The notes under the pieces are model-generated. The model searched no databases and was not told where the DNA came from. It saw nothing but the letters and a program-made list of their open reading frames with translations. A stretch of DNA of 64,000 nt, from the NCBI GenBank assembly GCA_022575985.1, contig JAKSXM010000263.1, positions 11,016,001 through 11,080,000 on the forward strand, read 5' to 3'. This stretch comes from Anagrus nilaparvatae. Lineage: Eukaryota; Arthropoda; Insecta; Hymenoptera; Mymaridae. This document shows, one piece after another, positions 1-11,574 of the stretch. The stretch's first letter is position 1, and each line of letters begins with the position of its first letter. A program made the position numbers and the translations under genes.

Positions 1-965
1 CAAGATGGAGCGATTTTCTGGAAGGGCTACGGAACTTGCAGGTGCCAAAATACCTGTGAAAAATCATCAACAGGTACCTGAGCGATCAAGAAATAATCTT
101 TGAAACTGCATAAGGAATGAGGAAAGTAAGAGTGAGGAAAGTAACTGCAATTGCAGTTCAAGGATCGGCCCTTGGACCGGATCTATAGAACATTATGTAC
201 GACCAGGTACTTAGGCTTCCAATGCCAGTTGATACTTTTACTGTAGGATACGCAGATGACCTGGTCCTAGTTATCACGGCAAAAGATAAAAAAATTGCCG
301 AGGAGAAATTGAATCAGGCAATGCATTGGGTCAATTACTGAATGGAAGACCACAGCCTAAAGTTTTCAACAGCGAAGACTGATATTGTCCTATTCACCCG
401 TAAGCATATTGAGACCATCATCCCAAAATGTATTGGGGAGGATAGGTAGAAACAAAATATAATTTAAAGTACTTAGGAGTGCTGTTAGACACGAAAATGA
501 CCTTCATGGCGCAGATTCGGAGAAGCACGGAGAAAGCTGCAAGGCTCACTACTGCCTTAAGCAGGCTAATGAGAATCACTTGCTGACCTAAGACTGGAAA
601 GTGCAGGCTTTTTATGTCCGTCACCCATCCCATACTCCTGTATGTTGCAGAAGTATTGGCAGACTGCATAATGAAGGTCACTTATGCGCCTAAGCTTACG
701 AGCGTCCCTAGGCAAGGAGCCCTGCGAATCTCCTGTGCCTATCGCACAGTGTCCTTGGAGGCAGCTCTAGTCATCGCCGGGGAAATCTCAATAGATCTGC
801 TGTCTCTTGAAAGAAAGTATATCTATCTGAACAAAGAGAGGGAAGACATTGACCACGCAAAAGCCACTTCGCGTTAGATCAGACTAAGCGAGTGGCAGGA
901 CCGTAGGACTGACTACTCGGAGAGCAAGAGGTCGATAGGAGAGATATCACCTGGGATAAATAAAG
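1..965 (+). pseudogene. R1-clade non-LTR retrotransposon reverse transcriptase, 3' fragment
   Basis: The window opens inside the RT domain of a LINE. GSALGPDL is readable near 150-175 and the catalytic GYADDLVLVI at about 246-275. The thumb and C-terminal region follow, including an open 614-877 stretch with ILLYVAEVLAD, QGALRISCAYRTVS and LLSLERK. This block order (YADD, then LLYGAE-like, then AYRTVS, then LALERK) is typical of R1/TRAS-type insect LINEs. The reading is broken by a TAG where the Trp of GPDLWN belongs, another stop near 340 and frameshifts around 440-610. The 5' end lies outside the window. This is a dead copy with no sign of current function. Confidence 0.85.
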
Positions 966-1917
966 GGCATGAAATATTAATTTTTTTTTACTCAATTCTT
1001 AAGTGGACATGGGCTTTTTTGCTCCTACTTCTTTCGAACCCAGAAGATGAATAGAACTGAATGTATATACTGCTCTGGTAAACAAGACTTTTATTATCCA
1101 ATCCAATCCGCTCCACGGAATATAATTTTATTAATCTTGATTTTATAAATTTAACACCATTATTGAGTGATTTAATATCTTTAATAAAATGTAAATTTTG
1201 AAGTAGATAAACCCAAACCAATCCAAATCAATAGAATTAATAAAAGTTAAACAAGATTTTTTACTGAAATCGAATCAGTCATAATTGAATGATTTAATTT
1301 CATTAAATAAGTTAATTTTTATTTTTTATGTAACATTACATAAAAAACGTTAAACATAAGACATGAAACTATACAATTTTAATATATTAGAATCTTTATC
1401 TAACGATTTCCAAATTTTCATAATTTTCGGTTTTCTTGATTTGTGTATTAATTGAAGAATCTAAAGAGGTCAACGAGCTTGTATGAAAATACGTGCTACC
1501 TTACTAAATTGAAATTTACCCTATATATGCACATTAACCTATCACCATAAATTTAAATCAATTAATTGCTTAGGAAAAATACCCTTAGAGACGCAGATGG
1601 ATTCTATTTGATCTGACATGTACTACAAAAACTGGTCATTTTAACGGATGTTCCTATAGCCAAAAAAGGACATCAACTGAGTCTGTTATTAAATATAAAA
1701 TTATCAACATGAGTGTTTAAAAAGTAGTATTTTGTTCAAAGGAAATAATATTAATAATTAATTAACAACAAATAATTTTATATACATATTTATTGATACA
1801 TATATTGATAATGCGTGATATGTATATCACCGTGTACGACAGACTGATATATCTGTCGTTATGTAAGCATGGGGTGGTGCCGACGTATGCTGAATGTAGT
1901 CTCACTCTTTCTCATTA

Positions 1918-1950
<33 letters not shown>
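966..1950. other. AT-rich intergenic, no gene seen
   Basis: I see no coding signal. The stretch ends in an (ATA)n microsatellite at about 1919-1948. A slightly GC-richer patch at 1810-1905 has no recognised identity. Confidence 0.5.
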
Positions 1951-2193
1951 TTATAACTGATTTATTTGATCCAGTTTACAATGAGGCGATTTTAAATATT
2001 TCAAAACTTTTACAGTTAGTTTAGATAACAAAAAGGCAGCACTAAGTTCTAACTTAGGGATAGTTAAAAAAGGTTTAATGAGTGATACTTCCCTGCAATA
2101 AGCGTACGGTACCTTGGCCATTAACTGTGACTTACAGGTATACAAAGGCTGCATACGCTTTTTTTGACACTTCCGAAAAACCGAAAAATTCAT
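1951..2193 (-). pseudogene. BEL/Pao LTR-retrotransposon pol fragment (A17 peptidase region)
   Basis: The minus-strand reading contains CKSQLMAKVPYA followed by LTIPKLELSAAFLLSKL. This matches the conserved pattern of the Pao peptidase/RNase H region (KSRVAPLK, then LTIPRLELxAALLLAKL). Only about 80 residues are open. No LTRs, RT or integrase are visible nearby, so this is an isolated fragment. The assignment rests on this single block. Confidence 0.65.
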
Positions 2194-2983
2194 ATATTAA
2201 GTTAGTAAAGTATAACCAATCTATCTAGGTATTTTTAATTTATTTAAAAAAGATAAGATGTTGTACAATTCTAAAATTTAAATTTTAAGTTATAAAATAA
2301 AATATCTTCCCTTTTTAGCCTTGCCAGCCAAACGTTATCATAACCAGAGCAAACTATCCTAAAGGGCCAAAGTGTTTTTAAATAATTGATACGACCATTT
2401 GTTTGGTAATGGGTTTTTTAATATCATCTAATTTAATTTTAAAAGAAAAATAATAATCTAATAATGAGAGACCTCTATCATACTACAAAGTTATTTATTA
2501 TGAGACTCGCGGTTGGATGAATTTAATAATAATAATAATACGAATGGATTAATTTAATAATAATAATATTGTACTTCCTTTTCTTACACCACGTACTTAG
2601 AGGGGATCCGTAGGGGTAATCGATAGCACGAATATAAATTACCCCTACTATGACGGGAAATCAAGAGGCTTATGATTAAAAATATAATATATAAATTATT
2701 TTATAAAAAGTACTAATAAATTCATGCGAACTTACCCATATATAAAAAGGTTTAAGTTTTACAAAATAAAAATAAAGATACAAGATGATTATTAAGTATA
2801 ATTTAAATATTTATTAATAATTCTGGGATTTTTAAGTAAGAAGTAATTATAAATTATTTACAATGAACTTAAACAATTAATTCAAACTTGAATAGATAAT
2901 AAGTACTTGAAGGTGAAGCTGTATTTATTGCTTATTTCATTATATTTACTTTAATTTCTGCAACAGTATTATTATCGCTAAAC
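2194..2983. other. AT-rich intergenic with ATA microsatellites
   Basis: No gene is visible. Short (AAT)n runs occur near 2525-2570. A patch at 2600-2645 carries a near-palindromic 'aggggtaat'/'attacccct' pair. Confidence 0.4.
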
Positions 2984-3835
2984 TATATATATGTTACCGT
3001 TAGAGTCCGCTCTCCCGATAAAGTTAACATTAACCAGTTAAAGTTAACCTTAGCGAAGCGTTTTCGTTAAAGTCCATGAAGACGATTAAAATGAATAAAA
3101 ATATAACATTAGCGGCATCATGTTCGTTAAAGTTAACTTTAACCAATCCTTGTTAGTTAAAGTCCATGAAAGCGGTTTCATATAAGAGTTCGAGTTTGTA
3201 TTATATTTTATATACGACTCTCGCTATAAGGTACTCTCAGGGCTTAGGTTAAGCTCATAAAGATATTGTGAAACATCTCTATGGTTAGGCTACTCTTTTA
3301 AAAATGCATTTCTTAGGATCAGTAACCAATCCTAGTTATAAGACACCCCAAGGGTTAGGTTAGGCTATTTTTTTTAAAGGCATTGTCACAGTATTGTTTA
3401 CAAATTTGCGCATGGGTTCTTAAGCCCACCTTGTCCTAATTCTAGGGAATGCCTTACTGCGTGAAAATGCCTTTAAAAAAAAATAGCCTAACCTAACCCT
3501 AGGGGCGTGTTATAACTAGGATTGATTACTGGTCCCAAGAAATGAATTTTTAAAAAAGTAGCCTAACCTAAATCCTTGGGTGCCTTATAGCCAGAGTCGT
3601 ATATAATATATTATAATACAAATTTTTTTTAGTATGCTAAACCGCTTTCATGGACTTTAACTGACAAGGATTGGTTAAAGTTAACTTAATCGTATACACA
3701 CCCGTTAATGTTGTATTTTTATTCATTTTAATCGTCTTCGTGGACTTTAACGAAAACGCTTCGCTAAAGTTAACTTTAACTGGTTAATGTTAACATTATC
3801 GGGAGAGCGGACTTTAACGGTAACATATATATATA
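2984..3835. mobile_element. Foldback/MITE-like element with arms of about 400 bp
   Basis: The left arm begins at 2991 with atgttaccgttagagtccgc and reappears inverted, ending at 3826 with gcggactttaacggtaacat. Matching continues inward through gttaacattaacc, gcgaagcgttttcg, gacgattaaaatgaat and a gggttaggttaggc block to a centre near 3415. Termini lie in TA-repeat tracts, so a TA target duplication is plausible but cannot be delimited. The arms differ by scattered substitutions and small indels. There is no ORF, so the element is non-autonomous. Confidence 0.85.
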
Positions 3836-4549
3836 TATACTATCTAATCTTGTACATACATATATTTACTATAAATAAATGAACTATTTTTACTATGTTT
3901 ACTGTATTATATTTACTAAAGGTTTTTTTTTTTTTTTTTTAATTATTACAGTGTCCGATAGGACGCGTGACTAAGTTAAATCCAAACTTAGAAGCACTAA
4001 TATACAGGAATTTTAAGTTTCTCTCTCTATTTTAGCTTTCTCTCTCTAATTTGACATCGAATATTTATCGAATATGTCGAATTGCGATGTTTTTATCGAA
4101 TTACGATTTTTTTATCGAATTCCGATCTTTTTGATCGAATTTCGATTTTTTTGTCGAAGATTGGCGTGTTTATTTTTTACACATATAATAAAAATTTACA
4201 TTACACATACACATATAATAAAAATATAGCGTCTGCTCTCGCCCGGTACAAGATATATTATTCAGATATAATTAAAAAAAATAAATGGTCAACTGGAGAA
4301 GAAACAAAGCGTGTTTATAGCTTTTCTATTCTATCTATCTATTATTTAAAAAGAAATAGCTGTTACAAAAAAATAGTGTATATATATTAAAAAAAAAGAG
4401 TGTATATTAGAATTAATCCATTTATTAAAAAAAAAAAACTGTATAAACTACATGGCTAAAAAGAATTTTGTTTTTAATTAAAGTTTAGTAAGAGAAATGC
4501 AAAGCGAGAGCAAAAGTTTTTTAAATAAAATGTACCATATTAGCAGAAT
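3836..4549. repeat. AT-rich spacer with an 'atcgaattncgattttttt' short tandem repeat
   Basis: Between about 4048 and 4160 a unit of roughly 20 bp (atcgaattncgattttttt) repeats 4-6 times. The rest is low-complexity AT with poly-A and poly-T runs. The open frame at 4082-4390 arises from this repeat and is not considered a gene. Confidence 0.5.
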
Positions 4550-6165
4550 AACCTAATAAACCTGCTGAAGTGATTACTTTTTTTTCTACTTCTTATATTG
4601 GTGAATACCAAACTGTATTTTAATTTAAAACCAGCTTCTGAAGCAGGTCTAACTTATGTAAACACAAAAGTTTATTGGGAATTCATCGATATGGTTTATT
4701 ACCAATAGTTCTAGATCTTTGTACGAGAAAGAATCATGAGCCATGAAATCATCCTGTTTGCATAATTGAAAATTATTTGATAAATAAAATCCAAACTAGA
4801 ATGTATAATCAAATTTGGACCTAAAAAAATATAAAATCCATGTAATTAGTATTTTACATATATTACAAGTATAGTTTCATTGATGCGATCTCTAAAAGCT
4901 TTGGAAAGCTATTACTGAATTTTATATACAGTTTGGGTCCAAATTTGATAAAATTCTAATTTAAATCTACTTTGTTAAGTAGTTTTCATTTATTTAAGCA
5001 GGCCTAATTCATTGCTTCTGATTCTTACACATAAAAACATCCAGGATTTTAGAAAGAGCCATTACGATATATGAATTCCCAATAAACCTGTTCAAGTGAC
5101 TACTGTTTTTTCTACTTCTGTATTAGTGAAAACCAAATTGCATATTAATTTAAAACCAACTTCTAAAGAGGTTCTAACTTATGTAAATTTAAAAGTTTTT
5201 AGGTTTTCAACGATATGGTTTATTACCAAGTTCTGGATGTTTGTACGAGTAAGAATCATAAGCCTTGAATTCATCCTGTTTGCATAATTGAAAATTATTT
5301 GATAAATAAAACCAAACTAGAATGTATAATCAAATTTGGACCTAAAAAAATATAAAATCTATGTAATAAGTATTTTACAAGTAGTTTCATTGATGCATTC
5401 TTAAAAAGCCTTGGAAAGCCATTACTGGATTTTATATACAGTTTGGGTCCAAATTTTATAAAATTCTAATTTAAATATACTTTGTCAAGTAGTTTTCATT
5501 TATATAAGCAGGCTTAATTCTTTGCTTCTAATTCTTACCCATAAAGATTTTAGAAAGAGCCATTACGATGAATTAATTCATCTATTACATAAAGATTCTA
5601 ACTTCCTAAAGTAGGTTTAGTCAATAACACAGATTACTCTAAGTTCCTCAATCCAGATCCCAGAAACCTGTTAAAGTGATTACTGTTTTTTCTATTTATT
5701 TATTGGTGAATACTAAATTGCATATTAATTTAAAACCAGCTTCTAAAGAGGGTCTAACTTATGTAAACATAAAAGTTTATTGGAAATTCAACGATATGGA
5801 TTATTACCAAGTTCTGGATGTTTGTACGAGTAAAAATCATAAGCCATGAAATTCACCAATTCACCCTGTTTGCATAATTGAAAATTATTTGATAAATAAA
5901 ATCCAAACTAGAATGTATAAACAAATTTGGACCTAATAAAATCCAACTAATTAGTATTTTACAAGTATAGTTTAATTGATGCATTCTCAAAAAGCTTTGG
6001 GAAGCTATTACTGGACTTTATATACAGTTTGGGTCCAAATTTTATAAATTTCTAATTTAAATCTAATTTATCAAGTACTTTTCATTTATGTAAGCAGGCT
6101 TAATTCATTTCTTCTGATTCTCACCCATAATAACATCCAGTAGGTTTTTAGAAAGAGCTATTACA
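4550..6165. repeat. Three tandem copies of a unit of about 540-570 bp
   Basis: Copies start near 4550, 5085 and 5660. Each contains in order: 'taaacctg(c/t)t...agtgattactgttttttctac', 'ttaatttaaaaccagcttct', 'gtaaacataaaagtttattgg', 'catcctgtttgcataattg', 'gataaataaaatccaaacta' and 'tatacagtttgggtccaaat'. Copies differ by many substitutions and small indels. A degraded coding origin is possible but I do not recognise it. Confidence 0.8.
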
Positions 6166-6659
6166 ATGAAATTTTTTTTTTTTTAATATAGCACTAATTA
6201 GCACGTAAGGAATTGGCCCTATAGGGATTCGTAACATAGTCAGGGGCATTATAGAAGAGGAATAAATAAATTACTAATGTAAAAGGTAATTACCGAGGAT
6301 ATAAATGGACTCTGGAGGTAAAAAATGGCTTCCACATGATAAAATAAATACCAACTGATAGAATTAGTTATGAAGGGGCTCATTGGGCCCGACCAGAAAA
6401 AAATGAGATCTCGCTGTACAAATCGATTTCCAGGGAAAAAAATGGACTATAAGGGTAAAATATGGGTTCAGCAGGAAAAAATGTGATCCCGCTGTATAAA
6501 TCGATTCCCAGGGATAAAAATGGACTATAGGGGTAAAAAATGTGTCCAGCAGGCAAATAAATGGTAAAGAGGCACCTGTGTATTTAAAGTTTATTCTTCT
6601 GCAAATATATGTTCATATGTAAATTAAATCGTTGGACCAAATTTTCTTTTTTTCATAAA
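6166..6659. repeat. Spacer with two tandem units of about 75 bp
   Basis: At about 6400-6555 the block 'gatc(t/c)cgctgta(c/t)aaatcgatt(t/c)ccaggga' followed by 'aatggactata(a/g)gggtaaaa' occurs twice, with a partial upstream copy near 6300. No gene is visible. Confidence 0.55.
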
Positions 6660-7640
6660 TTTTTTCTTACCGTATTATTTATAAATATGTTATAACTTTT
6701 GGGCCATAAATATTTTGAGATGAAATTTTATGGCCTAAGCTAAGTAAAAATTTAATTTCAGTAAAAGTACATTTCAAAATACTGATACTGATTAAATTAA
6801 TGTTTTTAAAACTTTAATAAATTAAAGTACAATTAAAACTAAGTTAAGTCTTGTTGTTTCCTAAACACAAGTTATATTATAAGTTTTGGGCCAAAAATGT
6901 TGTGAGATGAAATTACATGGCCTAAGCTAAGTAAATTTTTATTTCAGCAAAAGTATAAACTCCTAATAAATATCTTATAACTTTTGGGTCCTAAATGTTG
7001 TGAGATGAAATTTTATGGCCTAAGCTAAGTAAAAATTTAATTTCAGTAAAAGTACATTTCAAAATACATACATATAACCTAATGTATATAATAATATTGT
7101 TACTATATTGTATTATAATTTCTGTTGACGAAAGGCCCATGTACAGACTAATAGTCTCTACGGGGTTGTGGTATTCAAATAATTTACCATAATATGTATA
7201 TATTGTACACCTGATATGAATAAATAAATAAATAAAAAAATAAATAAATAAATAAAAAAATACTGATACTCATTAAATTAATGTTTTTAAAACTTTAATA
7301 AATTAAAGTATAATTAAAATTAAGTTAAGTCTTGTTGTTTCCTAATCACAAGTTATATTTTAAGTTTTGGGCCAAAAATGTTGTGAGATCAAATTACATG
7401 GCCTAAGCTAAGTAAATTTTTATTTCAGCAAAAGTTTACAGTAAACAGATAATTTTTCTTATACAGATTTATCACATTGGGCTCACAGGCTGTACTTTAA
7501 ATATAATTAGCTGTGATTAGGAAACAACAAGACTTAACTTAGTTTTAAATATACTTTAATTTATTAAAGTTTTAAAAACATTAATTTAATCAGTATCAGA
7601 ATTTTGAAATGTACTTTTACTGAAATTAAATTTTTACTTA
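6660..7640. repeat. Dispersed repeat: direct copies plus one inverted copy
   Basis: The block 'cttttgggcc(a/t)...atgttgtgagatgaaat', 'tggcctaagctaagtaaa' and 'aagttaagtcttgttgtttcc' occurs at about 6690-6960, 6970-7070 and 7260-7440. The same sequence is inverted at about 7505-7645 (ggaaacaacaagacttaact onward). The arrangement suggests a decayed inverted-repeat element split by a LINE tail at 7085-7262. Confidence 0.7.
7085..7262 (+). mobile_element. LINE 3' end with (TAAA)n tail
   Basis: This sequence interrupts the surrounding repeat. It includes 'gacgaaaggcccatgtacag', 'agtctctacggggttgtggt' and ends in a variable AATA/TAAA tail from about 7218. Sequence of this kind followed by a short-unit tail is typical of the 3' terminus of Jockey/I-type LINEs. 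No coding part is present, so the family is inferred only from the shape of the end. Confidence 0.5.
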
Positions 7641-7825
7641 GCTTAGTCCATATTGTATATACTGAAATATATTTACTGATGTTGACTAATTTTAATTTAT
7701 TAAAATATTTTATTTTATTTATATTATTTACATTTAATTAATTAATTGACTTTGTAAAACAAAAGTGCGCCATTTTGTGTATTTAACAAATAAATAAAAT
7801 AATAATAATAATAATAATAATAAAC
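7641..7825. other. AT-rich spacer ending in (TAA)n
   Basis: A short non-coding stretch. A (TAA)n microsatellite at about 7797-7825 abuts the 5'-truncated LINE that follows. Confidence 0.4.
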
Positions 7826-8770
7826 TACTAAAAGATTACCTACGGGACCGGAGACTGCTCTACGATCGCTCGATGGCAGGCGTAAAAAGGTTTTAAGTGC
7901 AGTCAGCGCGCAAGGTTCGGTTCTCTGACCGGACCTGTGGAATGCCATTTACGATGGCTTGTTGCGCGTCCATCTCCCGGAAAGAGTTTCCCTGATCGGG
8001 TACGCCGACGATGTGGCCCTGATCATAACTGGCAGGGACATGGAAGTGACCCAGGAGAGGTTGAATCTAGTCATGACACGGATCAACCTCTGGATGGGCG
8101 AGCACGGGCTCCAGCTTGCGATCCCAAAAACAGAGATCGTACTGCTGACCCATCGAAATCTTCCGAAATCCGAACCAGAACGTCGGTGAAATACCTGGGA
8201 GTTCAGCTTGATAACAAGCTGACCTTCTGCGAACAATTTCAGAGTTAATGTGAAAAGGCAGCGTCGGTCGCATCCTCCCTATCAAGGCTCATGGCCAACA
8301 TAGGGGGGCCCAAACCAGGAAAGCGAAGGCTCCTGATGTCAGTCGTCAACTCTGTTCTGCTCTACGGATCGGAAATTTGGGCGAAAACTACGAAATTTTC
8401 CAAGTACAGGTACAAAATATCGTTTGTACAGAGGCAATTGGCACTGAGGATCGCCTGCGCATACCACACGGTATCCCTAAAGGCGATCCAGGTTGCCTCG
8501 TTGATACCCATCAACCTGTTAGCATTGGAGCGGAAATTCATCTACAAAAGCGTAGATGAGCACGAATTGGCATCCACTCGCGCCCGCTCTAGCTCTATCG
8601 AAGAATGGCAGAAACGATGGGAACAAGACGAAGAAGAAAATGCCCGATGGACGCGTACACTGATTTCAAATCTGCAGGCATAGATGGGACGACAGCATAG
8701 GGAGGTAGATTTCTTCCTTACCCAATTTTTAACTGGCCACCCCATGCACCCCCCCCCCCCCCCCCCCCCA
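7826..8770 (+). pseudogene. R1-clade LINE, 5'-truncated RT C-terminal half
   Basis: Starting inside RT, the sequence reads AQGSVL, PDLWNAIYDGLLRV, GYADDVALIITG and HGLQLAIPKTEIVLL. After a frame change it gives VKYLGVQLDNKLTF, then an open 8291-8683 stretch with LLMSVVNSVLLYGSEIWA, RIACAYHTVSLKA and LLALERKFIYK. The end, WTRTLISNLQA, TAG, then GRQHREVDFFLTQFLTGH, matches the C terminus of R1/TRAS-like elements. At least two frameshifts and two stops break it. GC content is clearly higher than the surroundings, as expected of a recent insert. It ends in a poly-C run (about 8749-8769). It is a different, better-preserved copy than the one at the window start. Confidence 0.9.
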
Positions 8771-9405
8771 AACGAGATATAAAAATTTTTATTACAAAAA
8801 CTAAAATTGAATATGTATTGTTATGTTTTCTGAGGCGCTAAAACCAAGGATGAATATAAATACCCTGCCAACTAGCTGGCACTAAGGTTCCTCAAAAAAT
8901 GAGCTTAAGGATGTTACTCACCTTTTTTGTTTGAGTACAGATTTTAATAAAAGTTGGTATATAACAAGAAAGCATATTAAAAAATACATGTTTAAAATTA
9001 GAAGACCCTAGGGTGACTCCTTCATTATTAAATAATTAAAAATAATTTTGCTTCTCCGAGCATCTTATACACGTGATTCTTATGGGACGACATTTTACAA
9101 TAAAAAATTTAAGTATTTTTTGAGTACAGTTTTTGATAAAAAAATTATAACATATAAAAAACATATCTAAGGATATAATTATTCAATTTATTTTAGACTA
9201 GGGTGGTTTGTTTATAACGAAAATTTTATTTATTTAACAATGCTATCGTATAGTTGTGCGCGCGCAAGGTTCTCGCTTGTATAGTAATATGATAGAAAGA
9301 GAGAGTAATAGTTTCTTATGTCTATTATCCCCAGCTTGGTAGTTATCATCCTTAATACATTAATATGCCACTCATATATCACCGATTACAACCATGCAAT
9401 CATAC
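8771..9405. other. AT-rich intergenic, no gene seen
   Basis: No coding signal. A patch near 9245-9290 (tcgtatagttgtgcgcgcg) is GC-richer but unassigned. Confidence 0.4.
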
Positions 9406-9409
9406 ATGC

Positions 9410-10110
9410 ATTTCTCTCTTAATTCCATAATGGTTATGAAATATCACCGGTTGCAATATTTCAGATATTAGTACTTTCATGGAATTAAATGAGGTATTAC
9501 ATCCAGAATAAAAAAAAAAAGTAGTTTGAGATTTTTTTATAAAAATATTTATGGAAAAAAAAATTAGGTCTTAATTCAATAATGCTTGTAAAATATCACC
9601 GGGTACAATATTTTCAGATATTAGTACTTTCATGGAATTAAATGAGGTATTACACCAAAAAAAAAATAATATTGCAGGTTTTTTATTTTTTTGTTTTTTT
9701 AAATTTGCAAAAAATTTTTGAAAAAATTCGGTATCAGATCGAAAAAATGACTAAAAAAGAACTTTCTAAAACCAGTAATTTCATAGAAATAAATTAGGTA
9801 CTACGTTAAAAAAAAAAAAAAAAAATTGGTGTTTTTTAAATTTTTTCGTGAAAAAAATTTTGGGAAAAAAATTTTTAAAAAATTAAGTATAAGATTCGAG
9901 ATATAGAGTAAAATCCATACATTCAAATATAAGTACTTTCGTGGAAAAAAATGAGGTATTACATCCAAATTAAAAAAAAAAAAGTACCTCGAGCTTTTTT
10001 GGTGAAAAAATTTTTGAAAAAAAAATTAGGTCTTAACTCCATAATGTTTGTGAAATATCATCGATTACATACCATTTTAAGATATGAAGTGATTAAAATG
10101 ACTTTCTTTT
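9410..10110. repeat. Degenerate tandem array, unit about 150-165 bp
   Basis: Four to five units share 'taattccataatg', 'gaaatatcaccgg', 'atattagtactttcatgga' and 'aaatgaggtattacatcca' followed by a poly-A run (copies near 9418, 9572, 9760, 9895 and 10032). An inverted relative lies at about 57165-57300. The end of the array carries 'attttaagatatgaagtgat', also present at 19107 and inverted near 58650. Confidence 0.75.
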
Positions 10111-10139
10111 GTGATGAATGACAATTCTTTGCATGACGA

Positions 10140-10935
10140 GTCTCTTTTCACATGCATTAATTTTTTGTCAGGTTAAACTATTTTTTAATAGTTTCAGTGT
10201 CCAAAAAAATAAGAATACACTTTGAGTTTTAATTTTTGTAATTAAAATATTCTCAACTCTTTTGGGGGTAGGTGGGTGAAAGGGGGCACTGGGGTGGTCT
10301 AAAGGGCCAAGCATTGTTTAAAAAAATGTTTAATATTCATCTTTAGACTTAGCGTCTCAAAAAACATAAGAATACACATTGAGTTTGAATTTTCCTCATA
10401 AAAATATTTTTAACCCGTTCAGGGGGGGGCTGGTCTACAGGGCCAAGCATTGGTTAAAAACATTTTTTATATGCATCTTTGGTTACAGCGTCTCAAAAAA
10501 CATAAGAATACACATTGAGTTTTAGTTTTTGTAATAAAAATTTTTATATTTCGTTTGGGGGGGGGGGGGGGTGCATGGGCCACTGGGGTGGTTTACAGGG
10601 CCGAACATTAGTAGAAAAAATTTTTTATATTCATTTTTGGTTTCACCGTCCCAAAAAATATAAGAATTCATATTAAGTTTTAATTTTTGTAATAAACATA
10701 TTTTTACGGCACTGGGGTCGTTTACAGGGCCAAACGTTGGTTAAAAACATTTTTTGTTTACATTTTTGGTATAAGCATCCCAAAAAACATGAGTATATAG
10801 TTCAATTTTCATTTTTCAAAAAAAATATTTTTTTACTTTTTGGGGGGGCATATGGGGGCGCTGGGAGCAAATTGGCTAGTTAAAATGCATTTCTATGGCC
10901 ATATTCGGTTTTAGCACCACCAAAAACCCATATTC
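10140..10935. repeat. Tandem array of about five units of 135-160 bp
   Basis: Each unit contains 'ccaaaaaacataagaatacac', a run of 6-13 G and 'cagggccaagcattggtt'. Copies of the first motif lie near 10200, 10357, 10495, 10650 and 10787. G runs of different length mark each unit. No coding potential is seen. Confidence 0.8.
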
Positions 10936-11040
10936 CATGGGGTCAATCATATCAAAATATAAAAAAATTAATGCACAAGAGTTTTTATTTGGTTAACGTT
11001 TAATTTGCGAGGCCTTCTTACGGTCACCATTTTCAAAACG

Positions 11041-11170
11041 AAAGGGACAACCAGCCAGATGGCCGTTGTTTACCTCCTGGAAGCGGACGCTTTACGCCTG
11101 GCCAAAAAGGATAAAATCAAGATTGGCTGGACATCGAGTAGGGTGTGCCACTCACTGTATCACTCTTAAA
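11041..11170 (+). pseudogene. LINE ORF1 (gag-like) fragment
   Basis: The plus strand reads AVVYLLEADALRLAKKDK then IKIGWTSSRV. It resembles the segment just before the CCHC zinc knuckles of R1/Jockey-type ORF1 proteins (KIGWxxCRV). The knuckle cysteines are absent or diverged. It is GC-richer than its surroundings. Confidence 0.55.
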
Positions 11171-11574
11171 AATACATTAACAAAAAAGTTATAAAATCGT
11201 CAAATAGAATTTAAAATTTTTAACATTTTTATTACAGTCAATTGTTTTTATTAATAAGTCATAAAAGCATATAATAAATAAAAAAAAGATAAGCCTCTTT
11301 TGATATTTTTGAATTTTTAATAAAATAAACAACTGAAACAATAACGTAGTAAACTGCACTATAGGCATAGGTGTGATTTATGTGGGATTTATTACTTTCC
11401 TCTCTTTTTAATTTTACTTATTTTTTCGGGTCCTATGTTTCATGTTATGTTATACTATCATTACATAATAAATAATGCAGTATTGATTGCAACCTGTTAC
11501 AGGAAAGAGCTTAGATCAATTTTTTTTTCAAATCAGGTTGAAGTAATATTTTTTCATTTGAAATTCTTTTCATA
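11171..11574. other. AT-rich leader upstream of the hAT-like ORF
   Basis: No gene is visible. It could contain the left end of the hAT-like element below, but I could not find a convincing terminal inverted repeat. Confidence 0.35.

Noticed and set aside
3340..3500. Interstitial telomere
   Set aside because: There are only about two ttagg-like units per arm, and they belong to the arms of a foldback element.
4082..5287. Open frames at 4082-4390 and 5096-5287
   Set aside because: The first lies in a short tandem repeat. The second is not conserved as an open frame in the two sister tandem copies.
7742..8285. Minus-strand frames opposite the R1-like LINE
   Set aside because: They are antisense shadows of a reverse transcriptase with clear YADD and LLYGSE blocks on the plus strand.
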